NCBI RefSeq assembly: GCF_000005505.3
Contig: NC_016131.3
Location: 36,791,001 to 36,855,000, forward strand
Reading direction: 5' to 3'
Length of the DNA stretch: 64,000 nucleotides
Source: Brachypodium distachyon
Taxonomy: Eukaryota > Streptophyta > Magnoliopsida > Poales > Poaceae
The translations under genes and the position numbers were made by a program. The stretch's first letter is position 1. Each line of letters starts with the position of its first letter. This document shows positions 11,167-22,170 of the stretch, in pieces. The notes beneath the pieces are model-generated. The model searched no databases. It worked only from the letters and a program-made list of their open reading frames with translations, and was not told the origin of the DNA.

Positions 11167-12073
11167 GCCGGTGTCGCACCAGTGGCACCCGAAGTACCAC
11201 CGTTGCGCGACGCATGGGCCCCGTCCCCGAGTTCCCGGGAAGGTTCCATCCCAGGCGGCGGCTACGAGCAGCCCAGCAACCTACTAGCTCGGAAGGGCTA
11301 GCGGGGCTTCGAGGAATATTCCCACCTGGGCACCTCCCGGGAAGCTGCTTCCCGGGGGGAGGTTCCCGGGTGTGCTAGGCCCGGACACTTCCGGGGAGCG
11401 ACTTGCCGGGAGAAGGGGTTCCCGGGTGCTTACCCCCGCCTCAGGCGCAGGGCCCAGTAGCCAGATCTACAGCGCCACGAGGACGCGTGGCGGGCGTGGG
11501 ATGCGCGGTCCCACCAGGGCAAGGAGTAAGGCGCACGACTGATTAAATGAGCCGACCAACGGGGCGTTACCTATCCGATCAAAGGAACAGTGGCTGTCCA
11601 ATCCTACTCTAGGGGTTTTAGACCCCTAGCGGCGGAGGTGGCATCCATGCACGCTACCAGCTCACCGGGGGGAGTTGTATGCCTCCCCACCCAACACTTG
11701 TAGCTCATGCACCGTGGCACCTGTGGCATCCCCTTGAGTATAAAAGGAGGACCCCCCGCCAGCGGTCAATGGGTTCGGGTTCGGCAGGAGATTAGTTGGC
11801 TCCAATAGACCGTTTGGCTGAGTTCGACCAGCTCATAGTTAGCTTCCCGCACTAGCAAAGAGTAGCAAGGGGTACCTAGCAAGTGAGGGAGGGCCCGGGA
11901 ACTTGCCCGGCAACTTGTAAACACTCGATTCTAAACTAATAACGCGCCGGCCCAGTAGGGCCCCATCGGCCGTGTCGGCGATCGCCAGAGTGAACCCTGA
12001 CGCCCCCACCGAACCTAAAAGGGGGCCGTGGCCGCACGCCCCCGGTGTCCGAGCACCGTGCGACGACAGCTGG
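11167..12073 (+). repeat. Target site duplication around the nested Tat solo LTR (gccgg / gctgg)
   Basis: Bases 11167-11171 and 12069-12073 flank the solo LTR and agree at four of five positions, a C/T difference. The uninterrupted LTR at 47.8 kb has gctag at this place. Confidence 0.65.
11172..12068 (+). mobile_element. Solo LTR of a Tat-lineage gypsy element
   Basis: It starts TGTCGCACCAGTGG and ends GCGACGACA (TGTCG/CGACA inverted ends). It is about 900 bp and homologous to 21086-22017 and 40204-41044. A likely TATA box, TATAAAAG, is at 11739-11746. No internal domain is attached, so it is best explained by recombination between two LTRs after insertion. Confidence 0.85.
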
Positions 12074-12347
12074 TTCAGGTGAAACCTATTCTTCATGTTC
12101 ATCTTAGGCGAAAACCATTTTCTGTGTGAGTGTTTTTCGTCGGAGTGAAGAATGAAGCATTTCAGGCTTCACAGAAACTTCCGCGTGAAGTCTTCACTCT
12201 GATTTCAAATGCGTTTGAAAATCTGTCGCTTTCGTGCTTGACCACCTAATCTAACCATTGTGAGACAAAGTGATAAAGTGTGAGCTGGAGTCTCAGGGAT
12301 CACTTTATTCAACGGGCCACAACGGCTAGATCAGCCGTGGCCAAGGC

Positions 12348-12355
12348 TATATAAG
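12348..12355 (+). promoter_or_regulatory. TATA box of the Element C LTR
   Basis: TATATAAG is conserved in position and flanking sequence in both LTR copies (also 48063-48070). Confidence 0.5.
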
Positions 12356-12996
12356 ACGACCCACCCCGAAAGAGTTCGGCAGTGAACCCTAGTGAGTTGT
12401 TTTGAAGAACACCTGATAAACCCTTAGAGCTGAACTGAGCGTGAAGAATGGGATCCCCTCTCTAGCCAAGCACTTGAAGCTTGTTACTCTTGGTGATTGG
12501 CATCACCTAGACGGCTAGGAGTCAGTGTTGAAGAGCAATCGAAGATTGTGATTTGCCATCAACCAGTCTGTGAAGGTCCGGAGATCACCTCAAGATCTAC
12601 CACGAGTAACTGGGCGAGACTTTGGTCTTAGCTCGGGAGGATTGGGTGGACTTGTGTGTCCGCGAGTCTTGTATGACTCAGCCCCCTCAACGGAGACGTA
12701 GGATTATGCCAACAATTTGAACTTCGGAAAACAAATCCCTGTGTCTTCAGTCCTGGTGATTTCGTTCCTCAAGTTTTACTCTCTGTTGAAGTATAATTGA
12801 ATCATTGTGTGCTGTCTTCATTGCTGCTGCTATAAACTTGTTCATCTTTCATCTTTCCGCTGCAACTCTAAAATTGCTAAGTGTAATCCCTGTTGTTGAA
12901 GTACTGTGACTGTCCTCAGTCTTCAGTCTTCATTTTGAAGAAAGTTTTAAACTGGTCACATTCACCCCCCCTCTGTGACATACTCGATCTTTCACT

Positions 12997-13008
12997 TGGT
13001 TTCAGAGC
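12997..13008 (+). promoter_or_regulatory. Primer binding site of Element C
   Basis: tggtttcagagc lies two bases after the LTR. It differs at one base from the usual Met-tRNA site tggtatcagagc. Confidence 0.75.
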
Positions 13009-13048
13009 AAGGTTTCCTTGTTTTGGTTTAACCACCTGAGGAAGAAGT

Positions 13049-13109
13049 ATGTCTAAGGAAGGGAAGTTACCTGTTCTTAGTAGTACCAATTATGCTTTTT
13101 GGAAAAATA
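13049..13109 (+). pseudogene. First 20 codons of gag of Element C
   Basis: An ATG at 13049 opens a frame whose LPVLSSTNYAFWK motif is typical of the N-terminus of SIRE/copia gag. It is cut in the codon after residue 20 by the A-family LTR starting at 13110. No continuation of this gag exists elsewhere in the window. Confidence 0.8.
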
Positions 13110-15691
13110 TGTAACATCCCGAAAATTCAACTCTTCCATATGCATTGCACTCATGAGCATTATGCCACAATTGCATTTTTGAATCAAGTTTTGAATTCCA
13201 AAAGGTTTTAAAAAGGTTTTTATTTCATTTTAAAACCCAAGGTTTTCATCCTTTTGAGCTTTGGATCTTTAAACCACTAGGGTTTATCTATAAAATGGGT
13301 TTATTGCATAAATAAGCTATCCCATAATTTTTGGTATTTATTTGGAGTTGAAAAACTATTTTATTTAAATAGTTAATTATACAGCCCTAAAGGCATTTAT
13401 AGGGCAAATGTATTTTTATATATTTTATTTGGAAGGGACATTAGTTCCAAAAGTTGAATCATATTATAATTTGATTATACAAAAATTTTGGAATTTATTT
13501 GGATCAATTTGGAGTTTAAAATCAAAGGTTATCAAAGAAAACAGAAAAGGGAAAAGAAAAGAACAAAAAAAAAGAGAAAACCGGACCGGCCCGGCCCAAT
13601 GGACCGAACCAGCCCAACTCACCTCGTGCGCCCGAACCGGACCGGCCCCGTACTTGCGTGCGCGCGCGAGCCGCTGACAAGCGGGCGCCGCCTATCGGAC
13701 TCATCGTCCCCAAACGGCAAGCGTTGGAATCACCGCGAGCGCGTCCCGTGCGTGACCGCCGCGCGCCATCACCAAATTCCGCCATCCCCGTGCCCCCCGC
13801 GGTTGCCCGAGCGCGTTACTATAAAGAGCAAGCCCTCCCCTTCCTTTTCCCCTTCCTGCTCTCACGAATCCACGCCCCCAGGCTGCGCTAATTTCTCGCC
13901 GGAGCTCACCGGATGCCGCCGCGTATTTTGGTCATCGCCGGCCACCCTAAGGTCAAGCTCCGCCATCTTCTGCTCTTCTCTTCTTCCCTCGTCCTCGCGC
14001 GTCTCCTGACGCGATTCTTCGCGCTTTTGATCCACCGCAGCGCCCCGATGACCCGGACCCGAAGCCTCGCCGCCGCCGCCGCCTCTTCGTCGTCCTAGGC
14101 GATGATTTCGGCCACGAGGGAGAGCGCCGCCGCCGCCATCGTCTTCGCTAGCCCAAGCCGTGCCGCCCGCGCCCTTCCCCGAGCCTCCAGCCACACAGCA
14201 ACGCCGCCGCCGCCGCCGCTCCCTGACGCCGCCGACGACCTCGCCGGAACCCTAGGCTGCCAGAGGTGAGCCCGATCCCCCCGACCGTCGGATCTTGATC
14301 AACGGTCAAGATTAAAACGTTTAAATCGAACCGGTACGCTTAGATCTCGGCCGTACGTGTTATGTTAGTGAGATCCAACGGCTGAGATTAAATCCCATCC
14401 CGAACCGGTATCATCCAATTAGAAAGCGCCACGTGTCCCTGTTAAAAATGAAAAACATAAATCCCGATTTAAATAAATGGCAGTTTTGCAGAAAAGACCC
14501 TAAAACTTCAAATGCTTATAACTTTTAAACCCTTTGGCCAAATTTGAAAAATTTGACCTTTTTGGAAAGCTCTTGACCTGTAGAATCTTTTGGCATAGTT
14601 TAGATTTAAATTTAAATAATTTAACCACAGTCAAATTACAGAAAGGCTTTTAATGCCATTTAAATCATATCTTTTTTTTAGAAATCCTTTTTAATTAGAA
14701 CCAGTGCCCAAATTTTTTTTTAGTATTCTCTGTTCATTGGGACAGAGAAATAAAATGTTTGAACTAAATTAATTGGTTGATACTAATGGAACCTTAATTT
14801 AGGGTTTTAATTCCTTGATTATTTTTTTGTATCTTGATTTTAACCTAGCATAATTATTTTAATTGCTAATGCTTTGGACCAAAAATATAATCTAGTTTTA
14901 TTTCAAATAAAATCAACCCAATCATGTCACATGATATGCATTGCATGATGGCATATATTTATTTTGCTTGTATTGTATGTTTATGTATTCATTGTTTGTT
15001 TCGTTTAGTTTTCTCAGAGAGCAAATTGAGTGATTGCGAAGAGTGCTTGAATTCCAACTGCTATCAAGGCAAGTTCACTTTGATCATTTTCCTATTATTA
15101 TTGTTTTTAAAATACTTATGCATTAGTGTTGCTGGTAGAATGCATTGATATGATTATTACTCGTACTTATGCTAGCTATGATTTGACCTACTAGCAGCGA
15201 TAGGGTTACCTTTGCAATGAATCCTCCACCAATAGCCATCGTGATTAGATATTGCTTAGCCATGCTATGTTAGTATACGTAGGAGGGAATCTCAATCACT
15301 GTGAAACTGATTATGTGGAGTACTTTTGGAAACTTGGCAAAACAACCCTAATGAACCATCCTGGGTGGACGGCTTTGCGGATTAAAGATGTTATGCGACG
15401 TCTGGTCCATTTCTATGGGTCCCTCTGAGTCGAATCCCCGTGGATTCAGGGGCGGATCGTCCATGGACGTCTCCCCGTGGATTCGGGGAGCGCTTGCGTC
15501 ACAAATGTGGAATGCCACCCGGGGTATCCAGAGACTGGACTAGTTTTCCTGTTTAGTAGCTTCCAGTACAACCACATGGTAATATGGGCTCTGCCAGGAT
15601 GGATGTAAGAAATACGAACCCGGATCCGAGGATGACATCAGTATGTAGCCGTGTAGGTGGGAGCGCGTCCCTCAGGTGGTCTAGGGATTAT
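13110..15691 (+). repeat. A-family gypsy LTR, 3' end missing
   Basis: It opens TGTAACATCCCG inside the Element C gag and aligns through the block agtagccgtgtagg...ctaggg, about three quarters of an LTR. It stops where an inverted LTR begins. The GC-rich middle (13560-14280) gives long shadow frames on both strands that I do not accept as genes. Confidence 0.88.
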
Positions 15692-18600
15692 TGAAGCGAC
15701 CGTCCCCGTACAGGGTTCGATCTGTGTGCATTTGTGCTAGTCCCTGGATCGACTCACTAGCACACACAGTTTAGAGATGTAATACCAAGATACAAAGGTC
15801 AAAAGTACTTTATTACATCGTATCATCCAGAATTAATTGTACTTACAAACTTGCATGAACCCTTAGGCCAGCATAAACAAATATTGTTTCAAAACCATGA
15901 AAACATTGTATCATAAAACTGCAGCGGAAAGGTAGAGCAAATGGGCCTCAACTACTCCTAGAGGAGAGAGCATGTTGGAATGTAAGCACATGACCCAAAG
16001 AACATCGACGAACCTCACTCTTCGTCAGATTCACCTGCATTATTGATTGCAACCACTACGTGGTCAATACATTGAATGTATTGGCAAGTTCACCTAGAAG
16101 TTATAACAGATCCTACCTTGTATATGCAATTGAGGTATGGTGGGGTTGAGGCTTTATGGCGTGGTAGCAAAACATAGTTTATCCTACTACAACTAAATGT
16201 TACATTATTGTTAACTAATGGACACCGGGTAGAAACACCGATGCTCCTATTAATCTAACGACATCGAGTAGACACATCGATGCTCCAAAACCCAAGTTCA
16301 AACCATTCATTTTATTAAAGAAGTTGGAATGAGTGAGACTTTTCTTACAGCCCCCATATCTAGTTGCTCATAATTGTCCATAACCGGGGACACGGCTAAG
16401 TACTTAATTTGACACGCTCAAGAGGTGGTACACATTCCCCACAAGAAATCGACGTGTTAATCCCTTGTTGTCCTCAGGATAGAGTAGCAACGGCATCGAT
16501 TACAGGAATTTTCAGACCATAATCACCCAGACCACCTGAGGGACCTACGTTCCCACCTACACGGCTACATCTGCACAATCCCTCGGATCCAGGATCATAT
16601 GTCTTACATCCATCCTGGCAGAGCCCATATTACCATGTGCTTGTACTGGGAAGCTACTAAATAGGAAACTAGTCCAGTCTCTGATACCTCAGGTGGCATT
16701 CCACATTTGCGACGCAAGCCATGGACGATCCATCTCCGAATCAACGGAGACTCGACTCAGAGGGATCCATAAAAATGGACCTGACGTCGCATAACATCTC
16801 AAAATCTCAAAGCAGTCCACCCAGGATAGTTCATTAGGGTTGTTTTTGCCAGGTTTCCAAAATACTTCATAATAACTGTTTCAAGGTAATTGAGGTTCCC
16901 TCCCACGTATATTAACATAGCATAGCATTCAACTACTTACGATGGCAATTGGTGGAAGGGTAATGGCAAAGGTAATCCTATCACTAATAGGTCAAGTCAT
17001 AGCTAGCATCAGTACGAGTAACAATCCTATCAATTTATTCTACAAGCAACACTAATGCATAAGTATTTTAAAAACAACAGTAATGGGATAATGATCAAAG
17101 TGAACTTGCCTTGATAGCAGTTGGTATTCAAACACTCGTCACAATCACAAGGTTCGCTCTCCGAGAAAACTATACGAAACAAACAACATACACATACATA
17201 AACACACAATTCACATCACGACAAAAGCATTAGGGTTTTAAATAAAAAGGCATGATTCGGTTTATTTTATTCGGGTGATCAACTGGTCCAAAGCATTAGC
17301 AATCAAAACAAAAGCATTAGGGTTTTAAATAAAAAGGCAAAACAATTGATTAAAACCCTAAATTATAGTTTCATTGGCATCAGCCAAACAATTTAATTCA
17401 AAATATTTATGTCTCTGTCCCAATGGACAGAGGATAATAAAACAAAATTTTTGGGCATTGGTTTCAATTAAAAAGGATTTCTAAATAAATAATTATGAAT
17501 TAAATGGCATTAAACCCTATTCTGTAAATTTACTGTGATTCGAATATTCAAATTTAAATTTAAATAGTGCTAAAAGATTCTACAGGTCAAGAGCTTTCCA
17601 GAAAGATGAAATATATCAAATTTGGCCAAAGGGTTTAAAAGTTATAATCATTTGAAGTTTTAGGGGCTTTTCTGCAAAAGTGCCATTTAAATCAATTCTG
17701 GGATTAAAATTTTATTTTCGTTTTTAATTAAGCAGTGCCACGTGGCGTGATCCTATTTGAAGCGATCCTCCTCCTTACTAGGGTTCGATCTCTGTGTTTA
17801 CTGTGCTAGTGCCTGAATCAACTCACTAGGACACACAGTTTCATGATGAAATATACAGAAACAAAGATCAAGTACTTTATTACATCACATCATCCAGAAT
17901 TTAAATAGTACTTACAACCTTGCATGACCTCTTGGGCCAGTATAAAACAAATACTGTTTCATCATCATAAAACAATGTTCCAAAACTGCAGCGGAACAGG
18001 ATAGAACAAAAGGGCCTCAACTACTCCAAGGTGAGAGCATATTGGAATGTAAGCACATGACCCACGACAAAACGACGAACCTCACTCATCGTCAGATCCA
18101 CCTGCATTATTAATTGCAGCCACTACGTGGCCAATACATTTGAATGTATTGGCAAGTTCACCAGCGTTATAAAGGACCTACCAAGTACATGCATACTTTG
18201 GCTATGTGGAGTTTGGCTGTTTGCATAAAAGCATCATAGTTCAATCCTATCATTTTTAAACAAATAGTTTTGAATTCTATTAGACACGGCGTAGAAACAC
18301 CCATGCTCCTATTAACCTAGGCACATTGAGTAGAAACATTAATGCTCCTACCCAGTTCAATCCATTCGTTTTATTATGAAATTGGAATGAGTGAGACCTT
18401 CCTTACAGCCCCAATATCTAGTTGCTCATAGTTGTCCCTAACCATGGACACGGCTAAGTACTTAGTTTGACACTCTCGAGAGGTGGTACACTTTACCCAC
18501 AAGAAATCGACGTGTTAATGCCTTGCTGTCCTCCAGGTGGAGTAGCAACGGCATCGATTACAGGAATTTTCAGAACATATTCACCCAAACCACCTGAGGT

Positions 18601-21085
18601 ATGCGTTCCAACCTACACTGCTACATACCGATGTCACCTCGGATCCAGGTTCATATTTCTTACATCCATCCTGGCAGAGCCCATAATACCATGTGGTTGT
18701 ACTGGAAGCTACTAAACAGGAAACTAGTCCAGTCTCTGGTTACCCCGGGTGGCATTCCTCAGTTGCAACGCAGGCACTCCCATAGAAATGGTGAGACGAC
18801 TCATAGAAATGGACCCATAGAAATGGACCTGACGTCGCATACATCTCCACTTCCTCAAAGCAGCCCACCCAGGACGGTTCATTGAATTACTTGTTTTGCC
18901 TTACACTAGGAAAACCATATTGTAATTCAATAGTATCACATTATAATAATACCACCCTCATATATTATCATAGCATGGCATTTACTACTACGATGGCAAT
19001 TGGTGGTGAGGTCATGGCAAAGGTATCCTATACTACTAGGAGAATCATAGCATAACATAGATACAATAATAATCCTAATAATGCAACTAATAAAATCTAG
19101 TGCATAATAAAGTAATAGGTGAATAATCAAAGTGAACTTGCCTTAATAGTAGTTGGTATTCAAACACTCTTCGCAATCACATAGTTCGCTCTCCGAGAAA
19201 ACTAAACAATACAAACAATGCATACATAAACACACCGTACAAACAAAACAATATGTATGCCATGATGCAATGCAAAACATGTGACATGAGTGGGTTGGTT
19301 TTATTAGGGTGATCTAATGGTCCAAAGCATTAACAAGTAAGCACAAGTAATTAGGGTTTTAAACAAGTAGTAAAGGCTAGGGTTTAAACCCTAAAATGAG
19401 GTTTTATTTGCATCAGACAGATAAATTAATTCAAAAAAAATATTTCTCTGTACCACTGGACAGAGGACAATAAACAAATTTTTGGGCACTGGTTTCAATT
19501 AAAAAGGACCCCTGAATAATTAGTTATGAATTAAATGGTATTAAACCCTATTCTGTAATTTGAATGTGTTTTAAATATTCAAATTTGAAATTGGAAAGTG
19601 CCAAAAGATTCTACATTTTCTAAGGATTCCAAAAAGGTGTGGAACATTAAATTTGGCCAAACAGATTAAAAGATATGATCATTTGAAGTTACAGGGGCTT
19701 TTCTGCAAAAATGCCATTTGATTATTCCGGGGGATTAAAATCAAATTTTCGCTTTATAAAATAGGTGCCACGTGTCAGCTCCTGATTGGTTGGTACCGGT
19801 TTGATTAAAAAGAAAAAAATCCGATCTAATCTACACCGTTGATCAAGATCCAACGATCGGGATCTCACCTTCGGGAACCTAGGGTTCCGGCGAGGCTTCC
19901 GACGGCGGCGCGGCACGGGCGGGCGGTAGCGGGCGTGCTCCGGCGGGGCTGGCGGCGCGGGGAGAACACGGGCGCGTGCGGCTCGTCGAGGCAGAGGCGC
20001 TGATGGCGGTGGCGAGGCTCGCGCGGGACGGAAACGGTGCCTAGGACGACTTGACTGCGACGGCGGGCGGCGGAGCTCTGGCGAGCTTCGGGCGCGGGTC
20101 GTCTGGGCGCTGCAGTGGACCAAAAATGATGGGATTCATGTCAGAAGATGCGCGAGACCGAGAGGGAGGAGATAGGGTAGGTGGCGGTGGCTCTCGACCT
20201 TTACGTTGGCGGTGACGAGCTCGAGACGGCGGTGGACTCCGGCGAGTTTCGGCGAGAAATTGCAGCAGCGTGGTCGCGCGATTGACTGGGGAAGCAAGGG
20301 GGAAGAAGAGAGGAGGTCGCGGGGTTTAAATAGACACGCTCGGGGCTGCAAAAGAAGGACGGGACGAGGAGACTGCCGCAGTGAGCGCGCGGCGGCGAAA
20401 ACAGGAGGCGGCGTGGCGAACGCGGGTGCCTTCCTTACGAGGAAGACGACCCTGACAGGCGGGCCCCGCCTGTCAGTGGCTCGGTGCGGGCGCGCGCGTG
20501 GACCGGGCCGGTCGGTTCGGCTCAGGCGCGCGGAACGGGGCCGGTTCGGCCCATTTTGGCCGGGCCGGTCTGGTTTTCTCCCCTTTTTTTTCTTTTAGCC
20601 TTTTTTTTCTCCTTTTCTCGATTCTTTGATATTTTTGATTTTGAACTCCAAATTGGTCCAAATAAATTCCAGAAAAATTTTAAAATCATGTTTTATCATG
20701 ATTCAACTTTTGGGAGTAATTTCCCCTCAAAATAAAATATATAAAAATACATTTGGCCTATAAATGCCTTTAGAGCTATATAACTATTTAAGTAAAATAG
20801 TTTTTCAACTCCAAAAATTATCCTAAAAATATGGGATAGCTTATTTATGCAATAAACCCCTTTTATACATAAACCCTATTGGTTTAAAAATCCAAAGCTT
20901 AAATGGGTGAAAAACCCTAGGGTTTAATTTGAAATAAAAACCTTTAAAGCCTTTTTGATATTCAAATTTGAATTCAAACATGCAATTGTGGCATGATGCT
21001 TATGGATGCAATGCATATGTAAAAGTTTGAAATTTTGGGATGTTACACTGTTGGTGCGTACCGGTTCGCTTAAAGGAATTATTAA
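15692..21085 (-). repeat. A-family gypsy LTR on the minus strand, split by a solo LTR and cut by a Tat LTR
   Basis: Read on the minus strand, the LTR's 3' end is at 15692. Its sequence runs to 17757, is interrupted at 17758-21047, and resumes for 33 bp at 21053-21085. That last piece aligns with the equivalent bases near 19792-19815 of the interrupting copy. The remaining 5' part is absent: the Tat LTR starts at 21086. Confidence 0.8.
17758..21047 (-). mobile_element. Solo A-family LTR (3290 bp), minus strand
   Basis: This is a complete LTR: on the plus strand it begins TGAAGCG and ends GGATGTTACA. It is inserted in the older minus-strand LTR. Flanks are ctatt (17753-17757) and ctgtt (21048-21052), an aged target duplication with one change. 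Confidence 0.85.
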
Positions 21086-22017
21086 TGTCGTCGCACGGCG
21101 CTCCGACACCAGGGGCGTGCGGTCACGGCCCCCTTTTAGGTTCGGCAGGGGCGTCGGGGATCGCTCCGGCGATCGCCGGCGTGGCCGATGGTCCTTCGCG
21201 ACCGGTGAAGTGGTGTACCCGGGATGCATACAAACTAAGAACGCATGCACGCACGTTTTTACCCAGGTTCGGGCCACCCGGAGGTGTAAAACCCTACGTC
21301 CTGCCTGTCTAAACTAGTATTGATTATGGATCAAGTGTTTACACCTTGCCGGGAGAGGGTCCCCAGGCTCTTTGACTAAATGCTACTTGCTATTCTTCGA
21401 CTAGGGCTAGTTGTGAACTGTGAGTCCATGTAACCGTGTGACCGTCGAACCCTTTGACCGTTGGCGGGGGTCCTCAAGGGGATGCCACAGGTGCCACGGT
21501 GCATGCACTACAAGTGTTGAATGGGGAGGCATACAACTCCCCCTCGGTGAGCTGGTGGCACGCATGAGCGCCACCTCCATCGCTAGGGGCTTAAAACCCT
21601 AGGGTAGGATTGGACAGCAACTATTCACCTGATTTGGACGGGTAACGCTCCTCCTGTCGGCTCATTTAATGAGCCGTGCGCCTCACTCCTTGCCCTGGTG
21701 AGGCCGCGCACCCGGCGCCCGCCACGCGTCCTCGTGGCGCTGTTGCTCTGCTCGCTAGGCCCCACCCTTGAGGCGGGAGCCTGAGCCCGGGAACCCCTTC
21801 TCCCGGCAAGTCGCTCCCCGGGAAGCGCCCAGGCCCAACGCACCCGGGAACCTCCCTCCCGGGAAGCGGCTTCCCGGGAGGTGCCCCGCTAGCCCTTCCG
21901 GGCTGGTAGCTTGCCGGCTGCTCGTGGCTGCAGCCCGGGACGGAACCTTCCCGGGAACTCGGGGACGGGGCCCACGCGTCGCGCAGCGGTGGTACCCCGG
22001 GTGCCACTAGTGTGACA
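21086..22017 (-). repeat. 3' LTR of a minus-strand Tat-lineage element (Tat-L)
   Basis: On the minus strand it runs TGTCACACTAGTGG to CGACGACA and aligns with the solo LTR at 11172-12068. Just outside it at 22018-22030 the minus strand reads cccgggggctac, a purine-rich priming tract. This fixes it as the 3' LTR. The flank at 21081-21085 is attaa. Confidence 0.85.
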
Positions 22018-22170
22018 GTAGCCCCCGGGCATGGGCCGGCATCACCTGTTCCCGGATGAGTCTTCCCCAGGTCGGTTGCCGGGCTACGCCCTCAACCGAC
22101 GCGTGGGCCCCGATTCGCCTTGGGCCCGTGCCCCTTCGTTGCCCCTACTATGCCGTTACAGACGGAGTAG

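Larger units (their letters stand above)
10879..12994 (+). repeat. 5' LTR of Element C, interrupted by a solo Tat LTR
   Basis: The two LTR parts (10879-11171 and 12069-12994) align with 47493-48710. A TATATAAG box is at 12348-12355, conserved at 48063-48070. Confidence 0.9.

Noticed and set aside
13522..14194. ORFs on both strands in GC-rich DNA
   Set aside because: Same LTR island in another A-family copy; shadow frames.
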